Positions 5,859 to 11,008 of a stretch of 11,008 bases of DNA are shown here, piece by piece; position 1 is the stretch's first letter, and each line of letters begins with the position of its first letter. The DNA lies in NCBI GenBank assembly GCA_029884035.1, contig JAOUIM010000086.1, positions 1 through 11,008 on the forward strand, read 5' to 3'. The notes under the pieces were generated by a model. The model saw only the letters and a list, made by a program, of their open reading frames with translations, ran no database searches and was not told the DNA's origin. This DNA is from Aquincola sp. Lineage in GTDB: Bacteria > Pseudomonadota > Gammaproteobacteria > Burkholderiales > Burkholderiaceae_C. The translations under genes were made by a program, and so were the position numbers.

Positions 5859-8018
5859 ATGTCGAAGAGAAAACTGCTCATCGTCGCGCTGCTGGCCGGT
5901 CTGGTCGTCGCGTTCTTCGCGTTCGATCTGGGCCACTACCTGAGTCTGGAGTACCTCAAGTCGCGCCAGGCCGAGTTCGCGGCGCTGTACGCTGCGCGAC
6001 CGGCGCTCGTGATCGGCGCGTACTTCGCGCTGTACGTGCTCGTGTTTGCGCTCGCGCTGCCGGTCGGCGCGGTGATGACGCTCGCAGGCGGCGCCCTGTT
6101 CGGCGTGGGGGTCGGCACCGTCGTCGTGTCGTTCGCCTCGTCGATCGGTGCGTTGCTGGCCTTCCTCGCATCGCGCTACGTCTTGCGCGACTCCGTGCAG
6201 GCGCGCTTCGGCTCGCGCCTGGCCGAGGTCGATGCCGGCATCGTCAAAGAGGGTGCCTTCTACCTGATCGCGCTGCGGCTCATTCCCGCGTTTCCTCCCG
6301 CCGCGATCAACCTGCTGTTCGGCCTGACGAAGATGCGCGCCTGGACTTTCTACTGGGCCAGTCAGCTCGGCATGCTGGCAGGCACGATCGTCTACGTGCT
6401 GGCGGGAACGCAGCTGGCGAAGATCGACTCGCTCAAGGGCATCGTCTCGCCCGGCCTGATCGGCTCGTTCGTGCTGCTTGGCCTGCTGCCGCTCGTCGCC
6501 AAGAAGGCGGTCGACACGATCAAGGCGCGCAAGGTGTATGCCAGGTGGTCGCACCTCCGGCCGCGCAGCTACGACCGCAACCTGGTCGTGATCGGCGCCG
6601 GCGCCGCGGGGCTGGTCACCGCATACATCGGTGCGGCCGTCAAGGCGAAGGTGACGCTCGTGGAGTCGCACAAGATGGGTGGCGACTGCCTGAACTACGG
6701 CTGCGTGCCGAGCAAGGCGCTGATCAAGACGGCCACACTCGCCAGGCAGATTCGTCACTCGGCCGACTACGGCATCGCGAAGGCGCAGGCGCAGATCGAC
6801 TTCGCGCAGGTGATGGAGCGCGTGGCCGGCGTCGTGCGCGCGGTCGAGCCGCACGATTCGGTCGAGCGCTATGCCAGCCTGGGCGTGGACGTGGTCATCG
6901 GCACCGCGCGGATGACGAGCCCTTGGCATGTCGAGATCACGAAGGAGGACGGATCGAAGCAGACCCTTTCCACCCGCAGCATCGTCATCGCCACCGGCGC
7001 AGCCCCGTTCGTGCCACCGCTGCCGGGCCTGGACGACGTCGGCTACCTGACCAGCGACACGCTGTGGGGCCTGCGCGAGCAGCCGCAGCGGCTCGTCGTC
7101 CTGGGCGGTGGCCCGATCGGCTGCGAGCTCGCGCAGAGCTTCGCTCGCCTGGGTTCGCAGGTCACGCAGATCGAGATGCTGCCTCGCATCATGATCCGAG
7201 AGGACGAGGAGGTTTCGGCCTTCGCGCGCCGCGCGCTCGAGCACGACGGCGTGCGTGTCATGACCGGCCACAAGGCACTGCGCTGCGAGAAGCGCGCCGA
7301 CGGCACGAAGGCAATCGTCGTCGAGTCCGGCGGCAAGGAATCCGCGATCGAGTTCGACCTGTTGCTGTGTGCCGTGGGCCGCAGCGCACGCCTGAAGGGT
7401 TTCGGGCTCGAGGAGCTCGGCATTCCCGCGAATCGAACGGTGCAGACCAACGAGTACCTTCAGACGATCTACCCCAACATCCTGGCCGCTGGCGACGTGG
7501 CCGGGCCGTTCCAGTTCACGCACACCGCGGCGCACCAGGCCTGGTACGCCAGCGTCAACGCCCTGTTCGGCATGTTCAAGCGGTTCAAGGCCGATTACTC
7601 GGTGATCCCCTGGGCCACGTTCATCGATCCCGAGGTCGCGCGCGTGGGTCTGAACGAGCAGGAAGCCAAGGAGAAGAACATCGCCTACGAGGTGACGAAG
7701 TACGGCATCGACGACCTTGATCGCGCAATCGCCGACTCGGCCGCCGAGGGCTGGGTCAAGGTGCTCACGGTGCCGGGCAAGGACAAGATCCTCGGCGTCA
7801 CGATCGTCGGCGTGCATGCGGGCGACCTGCTGGCCGAGTACGTCCTCGCGATGAGGCACGGGCTGGGACTGAACAAGATCCTCGGCACGATCCACACCTA
7901 TCCGACGCTGGCCGAGGCCAACAAGTACGCCGCCGGCGAATGGAAGCGCGCACACCAGCCGATCAAGCTGCTGCAGTGGGTTGGCAAGTTCCACACCTGG
8001 CGTCGAGGGACCGCATGA
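5859..8018 (+). CDS. TVP38/TMEM64 membrane domain fused to mercuric-reductase-like FAD disulfide reductase
   Basis: This 719-aa fusion has two parts. Residues 1-225 are a membrane domain: an N-terminal helix (5-22), then a TVP38/TMEM64 (SNARE-associated, PF09335-type) core with GGALFGVGVG (77-86), GALLAFLASR (97-106) and RLIPAFPPAAINLLFG (140-155). Residues 238-715 are a class I pyridine nucleotide-disulfide oxidoreductase. It has FAD site GAGAAG (246-251), redox pair Cys277/Cys282 in GGDCLNYGCVPSK, NAD(P) site GGGPIG (416-421), second FAD motif ILAAGDV (541-547) and a dimerisation domain ending in HTYPTLAE (679-686). Before that Pro, lipoamide dehydrogenases have the base His; here it is Tyr681, as in mercuric reductases. 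The MerA metal-binding domain and C-terminal Cys pair are absent, so mercury reduction is unlikely. The electron acceptor is unknown. It overlaps the DUF547 gene by 4 nt (ATGA). Confidence 0.93.
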   Translation: MSKRKLLIVALLAGLVVAFFAFDLGHYLSLEYLKSRQAEFAALYAARPALVIGAYFALYVLVFALALPVGAVMTLAGGALFGVGVGTVVVSFASSIGALLAFLASRYVLRDSVQARFGSRLAEVDAGIVKEGAFYLIALRLIPAFPPAAINLLFGLTKMRAWTFYWASQLGMLAGTIVYVLAGTQLAKIDSLKGIVSPGLIGSFVLLGLLPLVAKKAVDTIKARKVYARWSHLRPRSYDRNLVVIGAGAAGLVTAYIGAAVKAKVTLVESHKMGGDCLNYGCVPSKALIKTATLARQIRHSADYGIAKAQAQIDFAQVMERVAGVVRAVEPHDSVERYASLGVDVVIGTARMTSPWHVEITKEDGSKQTLSTRSIVIATGAAPFVPPLPGLDDVGYLTSDTLWGLREQPQRLVVLGGGPIGCELAQSFARLGSQVTQIEMLPRIMIREDEEVSAFARRALEHDGVRVMTGHKALRCEKRADGTKAIVVESGGKESAIEFDLLLCAVGRSARLKGFGLEELGIPANRTVQTNEYLQTIYPNILAAGDVAGPFQFTHTAAHQAWYASVNALFGMFKRFKADYSVIPWATFIDPEVARVGLNEQEAKEKNIAYEVTKYGIDDLDRAIADSAAEGWVKVLTVPGKDKILGVTIVGVHAGDLLAEYVLAMRHGLGLNKILGTIHTYPTLAEANKYAAGEWKRAHQPIKLLQWVGKFHTWRRGTA

Positions 8019-8809
8019 GAGCGCTGATCGCATTGCTGATCGCGCTCGTCGCGGGCCTCGCCGACGCCCAGGGCTTCGATCACAGCTACGCTGCGTGGGA
8101 CGCGCTCGTGAAGAAGCACGTGCGCTGGCTGCCCGACGACCGGCAAAGCCGCGTCGACTACGCCGCGTTCGCGCGCGACCGCGCCGAACTGAGGAAGGTG
8201 CTCGACGCTTATTCCTCGGTGCCGCGCACCGAGTTCGACGGCTGGACGCGGGACGAGCGCATGTCCTTCCTGATCAACGCCTACAACGCGTTCACGGTCG
8301 AGTTGATCCTCACCCGCTACCCGGATCTCAAGTCGATCAAGGACCTCGGTTCGGTGTTCAAGAGCGCATGGAAGAACGAGTTCTTCTCCCTGCTGGGCGA
8401 ACGACACCACCTCGACTGGATCGAGCATGAGCAGCTGCGGCCCAGGTACGCCGATCCGCGCGTGCACGCCGCCGTCAACTGCGCCTCGGTCGGCTGCCCG
8501 GCGCTGCGCAACGAGGCTTTTACCGCCTCAAAGCTGGAATCGCAGCTCGAAGACGGCATGATGCGATTCATGGCCGACCGCACGCGCAACCGCGTGCGGG
8601 GTGGTCGGCTCGAGGTAAGCGCGATATTCAAATGGTTCAAGGAAGACTTCGAAAAAGGCCACAAGGGATTTGCCAAGGTCGAGGACGTGTTCGCAAAGTA
8701 CGCGACCCAGCTGACCGACGAGCCGCACGAGCAGGCGAAGCTGCGCGCGCGGTCGCTTCCGGTGGACCACCTCGACTACGACTGGTCGCTCAACGCACTC
8801 GGCCGTTGA
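8015..8809 (+). CDS. Exported DUF547 domain protein
   Basis: This 264-aa protein starts with a signal peptide (MRALIALLIALVAGLADA, cleavage near residue 18) and is probably periplasmic. The DUF547 domain covers about residues 75-210. It shows FLINAYNAFTVELI (85-98), a conserved His-to-Cys block HAAVNCASVGCP (151-162, with His151, Cys156 and Cys161), and an ALRNEAF/LESQLED stretch typical of the family. No biochemical role is established for DUF547; the invariant His/Cys residues suggest an enzyme or a metal/thiol site, which is inference. The ATG at 8015 overlaps the reductase stop (ATGA) and has GAGGGA at 8005-8010, 4 nt upstream. Pairing with the TMEM64-reductase gene implies a shared pathway across the inner membrane. 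Confidence 0.92.
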   Translation: MRALIALLIALVAGLADAQGFDHSYAAWDALVKKHVRWLPDDRQSRVDYAAFARDRAELRKVLDAYSSVPRTEFDGWTRDERMSFLINAYNAFTVELILTRYPDLKSIKDLGSVFKSAWKNEFFSLLGERHHLDWIEHEQLRPRYADPRVHAAVNCASVGCPALRNEAFTASKLESQLEDGMMRFMADRTRNRVRGGRLEVSAIFKWFKEDFEKGHKGFAKVEDVFAKYATQLTDEPHEQAKLRARSLPVDHLDYDWSLNALGR

Positions 8810-8818
8810 GCGGCGCCT

Positions 8819-8860
8819 GCTCCCCCTCGAGCCGGCGGACCGCTGGCCCTGGGGGGCTCC
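8819..8860 (+). repeat. 42-bp intergenic repeat, copy A
   Basis: This copy lies 9 bp after the DUF547 stop. It shares its first 9 bases (GCTCCCCCT) and its last 21 bases (8840-8860, a CTGGCCCTGGGGGG core ending GCTCC) with copy B at 8891-8932. The 12 middle bases differ. The C-run and G-run can pair to form a hairpin. It looks like one of the G/C-run repeats scattered between genes in Burkholderiales genomes. Confidence 0.75.
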
Positions 8861-8890
8861 TGCGCGCCGTCCGGCCGCCCGAAGGCGCTT

Positions 8891-8932
8891 GCTCCCCCTT
8901 GGGGGGACGGGCCGCTGGCCCTGGGGGGCTCC
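8891..8932 (+). repeat. 42-bp intergenic repeat, copy B
   Basis: This is the second copy, starting 72 bp after copy A. Its own left half is a near-perfect palindrome, CTCCCCCTTGGGGGG (8892-8906). Its right end supplies GGGGGG at 8923-8928, just before the TTG start of the next gene, so the repeat appears to serve as that gene's ribosome site. Confidence 0.75.
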
Positions 8933-8933
8933 A

Positions 8934-10025
8934 TTGACCAAGCGCGTGCTTCTGCTCGGCGCCGGCCACGCCCAGCTGGCCGTGCTCGCGGCGCTGGGGC
9001 GAGAGCACATGCCCGGTGCCCAGGTCACGCTCGTCACCACCCACGAGCGGCAACTCTACTCGGGCATGGTCCCGGGGGTCGTTGCGCGACGGTTCCAAGT
9101 CGAGGATGCGGCAATCCCGCTTGCACCGCTGGTCCAGCGCGCGGGCGCGACGCTGCGAATCGGGCGCGCCGTGGCGATCGATCCCGGCGCCAGGGCCGTG
9201 ACGCTGGCCGATGGCGCACGCATCGAATTCGATGTCCTTTCGATCAACACCGGGCCTTCCCTGGACCGCGATCGCATCGCGGGCGCCCGCGAGCACGCGC
9301 TGTTCGTGCGTCCGATCGAGTCGTTCGTCGAGTTCTGGCAGCGTACGCGCAGGCTCGCCCACGAGCGCCCGCTGGCGGTTGTCGTGGTCGGCAACGGCGC
9401 CGCGGGATTCGAGCTGACGCTGTCCGTGCGCCATGACCTCGGGCCGCGCGCGAGCGTGGCGATGATCTCGGACGGCCCGCTGTTGCCTGCCTACCCCGAG
9501 GCCGTGCGCGAGCGTGGCACGAGGGCCCTCAAGCGGGCGAACGTGCAGGTGCTGCCCGGGCTGTGCACCGCAGTGAGCGCCCGACATGTCGAGATCGGCC
9601 CGATGCGCGTGGCCTGTGACGTGCCCATCCTGGCGATCGGCAGCGATCCCCCGACCTGGCTGGCCGGCAGCGGGCTGGCGCTGGACGCGGCAGGGTTCGT
9701 GCGTGTGGGTGCGACACTGCAGAGCGCGAGCCATCCGCACGTGTTCGCCACCGGCGATGTCTCGGTGCGCGACGACGACAAGCATCCTCGCAGCGGTGTC
9801 TACGCGGTGCGGGCGGGTCCGGCGCTGGCGCTGAACCTGCGGCGCTTCGTTGCCGGCGGTGAATTGCAACCGCATCGGCCACCGCCGCGCTCGCTCAACC
9901 TGCTGTCGCTGGGCGATGGCCGCGCGATCGCGAGCTGGGGCGAGTGGTCGGCGCAAGGACGTCTCATGGGGTGGTGGAAGGACCACATCGATCGGTCCTT
10001 CATTGCGCGCTACCGAGCACCTTGA
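8934..10025 (+). CDS. FAD-dependent pyridine nucleotide oxidoreductase, SelD-associated type (TIGR03169-like)
   Basis: This protein of about 363 aa is an NDH-2-like two-dinucleotide-binding flavoprotein. It has an N-terminal FAD motif GAGHAQ (9-14), the subgroup hallmark LYSGMVPG (41-48), an NAD(P) site VVVGNGAAG (about 151-159), FATGDV near residue 280, and the characteristic end KHPRSGVYAVRAGPALALNL followed by WWKDHIDRSF. The same domain is found N-terminally fused to selenophosphate synthetase in many bacteria; here the SelD part is missing and no selD is visible. The physiological reaction is unknown. No ATG is usable: TTG at 8934 puts MTKRVLLLGAGHAQ directly at the start and has GGGGGG at 8923-8928. 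A TTG at 8889 would add 15 repeat-encoded residues. It is the last + strand gene of the cluster. Confidence 0.88.
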   Translation: MTKRVLLLGAGHAQLAVLAALGREHMPGAQVTLVTTHERQLYSGMVPGVVARRFQVEDAAIPLAPLVQRAGATLRIGRAVAIDPGARAVTLADGARIEFDVLSINTGPSLDRDRIAGAREHALFVRPIESFVEFWQRTRRLAHERPLAVVVVGNGAAGFELTLSVRHDLGPRASVAMISDGPLLPAYPEAVRERGTRALKRANVQVLPGLCTAVSARHVEIGPMRVACDVPILAIGSDPPTWLAGSGLALDAAGFVRVGATLQSASHPHVFATGDVSVRDDDKHPRSGVYAVRAGPALALNLRRFVAGGELQPHRPPPRSLNLLSLGDGRAIASWGEWSAQGRLMGWWKDHIDRSFIARYRAP

Positions 10026-10062
10026 GCTCGCGTTAGGCAGGCCGCACGGTGGGGGGAGTGAT

Positions 10063-10085
10063 GACGCCCCGCCTGGACGGGCGTC
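10063..10085. terminator. Possible stem-loop between convergent genes
   Basis: A perfect 7-bp stem, GACGCCC at 10063-10069 with GGGCGTC at 10079-10085, encloses a 9-nt loop. It lies in the 96-bp gap between the convergent flavoprotein and MarC-family genes, where a bidirectional terminator is expected. There is no T-run on either side, so it is not a classical intrinsic terminator. Confidence 0.35.
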
Positions 10086-10121
10086 CGGCCTTCGCCACCG
10101 CAGCGCACGATCAGCTCGGCG

Positions 10122-10721
10122 TCATCTCTCGAAAAAGTAATGCTTGAGTCCGGCAAGCACCATTTCGACCGCAATCGCCGTCAGCACGAGTCCCATCAGC
10201 TTCTCGATCGCACTGACCATCGAGCTGCCGATCCACTGGCGGATGCGGTCGGCCGCGAGCAATACCACCGCGCTGACCGCCATCGCGACCGTGAGCGCGC
10301 CGATCCAGTGCCACAGGCGCTCGGGCTGGTGCGACGCGAGCAGCAGCACGGTGGCCATCGCCGAGGGGCCGGCCAGCAGGGGCACGGCGAGCGGGAAGAT
10401 CAGCGGCTCGCGCGCCGACCCGTCGGCGGCGTAGACCTCGTTGCCTGACGCGAAGATCATGCGCATCGCGATCACGAGCAGGATCACGCCGCCGGCAACC
10501 TCGAGCGAGCGTTCCGACAACCGCATCAGCGACAGGAACGCCTGGCCCGCGAGCATGAATCCCAGCAGCACGCCGAATGCAATGGCCGTCTCGCGCAACG
10601 CCACGCGCGTGCGACGTGCGGGAGCCACGGGCCCCATGACCGAGATGAAGATCGGCAGGCTGCCGAACGGGTCGAGCACCAGCAGCAGCAGCACCAGCGC
10701 CGAAAGGAAGTTGTGGTCCAT
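10122..10721 (-). CDS. MarC/YhgN family inner membrane protein
   Basis: This 199-aa protein has about six hydrophobic helices and closely resembles E. coli YhgN (197 aa) in length and text. Signatures are VLDPFGSLPIFISVMGP (about 15-31), a GQAFLSLM/GGVILLVIAMRMIF region, EPLIFPLAVPLLAGPSAMAT (about 104-123) and IEKLMGLVLTAIAVEM near the C-terminus. Family members were once called antibiotic-resistance proteins, but no transport activity is established. The ATG at 10719-10721 (read on the - strand) is chosen because it begins the first helix exactly as in YhgN; the frame stays open to 10901, but that extra stretch is Arg/Gly-rich, contains repeat sequence and looks non-coding. No clear ribosome site precedes the ATG. 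It is convergent with the preceding gene, and so belongs to a different transcription unit. Confidence 0.92.
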   Translation of the reverse strand: MDHNFLSALVLLLLVLDPFGSLPIFISVMGPVAPARRTRVALRETAIAFGVLLGFMLAGQAFLSLMRLSERSLEVAGGVILLVIAMRMIFASGNEVYAADGSAREPLIFPLAVPLLAGPSAMATVLLLASHQPERLWHWIGALTVAMAVSAVVLLAADRIRQWIGSSMVSAIEKLMGLVLTAIAVEMVLAGLKHYFFER

Positions 10722-10947
10722 CGGGGTGTGATTGTCGTTGCCTGTGCGAACGCGGCTCCGGCGCCCGTCCGGCGCCCCGCCAATGAACGGAATCGCGCAC
10801 GCCGTGACGCTGCACACGGTAACAGTACCGGTCCCCCTTGGCTCCCCCTTGGCACTCGCGAGGGACGAGCCACAGAATGGCGCACGAGCGTGCCATCGCA
10901 CGCCTGCAGTGCGTCACATGTCGAACGAACCCTCGGAATTCCGTCCT
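10722..10947. other. Non-coding stretch upstream of the MarC-family gene
   Basis: No gene is supported in these 226 bp. The stretch holds a 5-bp inverted repeat, CGGTA (10817-10821) and TACCG (10826-10830) around ACAG, whose - strand reads TACTGT and could be a -10 element for the MarC-family gene, although no -35 partner stands out. It also holds the CCCCCTTGG repeats at 10833-10852. Confidence 0.5.
10833..10852 (+). repeat. Tandem CCCCCTTGG repeat, related to copy B
   Basis: CCCCCTTGG occurs at 10833-10841 and 10844-10852. The 12-mer GCTCCCCCTTGG at 10841-10852 is identical to the first 12 bases of the repeat at 8891-8902, so this is probably a partial copy of the same dispersed element. 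It lies in the leader region of the MarC-family gene. Confidence 0.6.
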
Positions 10948-11008
10948 TCAGCGTCCGGCGTCATCGAATTCGAGCCAGTCGAACCGGTCGTGGTCGCTCG
11001 CCAATTGC
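10948..11008 (-). CDS. Possible C-terminal end of an unidentified gene
   Basis: Read on the - strand, the last bases give QLASDHDRFDWLEFDDAGR followed by TGA at 10948-10950. Third positions are about 79% G/C, as expected for coding sequence here. Only 19 residues are visible and the family is not recognisable. The competing reading is a + strand start at ATG 10918 (MSNEPSEFRPSASG...), which is open to the window edge but lacks a ribosome site and has lower third-position G/C (about 66%). Confidence 0.35.
   Translation of the reverse strand, partial: QLASDHDRFDWLEFDDAGR

Noticed and set aside
5859..8018. Mercury resistance gene merA
   Set aside because: The fold is similar, but the C-terminal Cys pair, the heavy-metal-associated domain and any mer neighbours are missing.
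5847..8033. A 728-codon open frame on the - strand
   Set aside because: It mirrors the TMEM64-reductase gene almost exactly and shows no family motif; a shadow of codon bias.
10722..10901. N-terminal extension of the MarC-family protein by 60 residues
   Set aside because: The extension covers repeat sequence, and YhgN-type proteins start at the first helix, matching the ATG at 10721.
10918..11008. Start of a + strand gene (MSNEPSEFRPSASG...)
   Set aside because: It has no ribosome site and weaker third-position G/C than the opposing - strand reading; it cannot be fully excluded because only 91 bases are visible.

Overview
This window is a GC-rich bacterial stretch, very probably from a betaproteobacterium of the Burkholderiales. 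That placement is inferred from high GC with strong G/C bias at third codon positions, tightly overlapping genes, and GCTCCCCCTTGG-type intergenic repeats. No rRNA, tRNA, CRISPR array or insertion sequence was seen.

Region 1 (1-1690, + strand) is the end of a DUF692-DUF2063-DoxX gene set joined by ATGA overlaps. This is the core of the bufferin/Hvf type of operon, in which a multinuclear iron oxygenase (MNIO) with its partner protein modifies Cys residues of a small secreted DUF2282-type peptide used against metal stress. The precursor gene would lie left of the window, so the system is only partly visible.

Region 2 (1709-5795, + strand) starts 18 bp after the DoxX gene. It is a close counterpart of enterobacterial ynjB-ynjC-ynjD-ynjF: a periplasmic solute-binding protein, a fused double permease, an ATPase and a CDP-alcohol phosphatidyltransferase. 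The rhodanese gene ynjE is absent. The transported substrate is not known.

Region 3 (5859-10025, + strand) holds a fusion of a TVP38/TMEM64 membrane domain with a mercuric-reductase-like flavoprotein disulfide reductase, then an exported DUF547 protein (ATGA overlap). After a pair of 42-bp repeats comes a flavoprotein of the kind elsewhere fused to selenophosphate synthetase (SelD); it appears to start at TTG. In E. coli, TMEM64 genes (ydjX, ydjZ) also sit beside ynjA-F, so regions 2 and 3 probably form one conserved but uncharacterised functional unit combining transport, membrane lipid chemistry and redox enzymes.

Region 4 (10026-11008) contains a convergent MarC/YhgN-family membrane protein gene on the - strand, a non-coding stretch with short repeats, and what may be the last codons of another - strand gene at the right edge.

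The most interesting points are the direct abutment of a bufferin-type peptide-modifying operon with the ynj-type transport operon, and the poorly understood TMEM64-reductase / DUF547 / SelD-associated flavoprotein set behind it.
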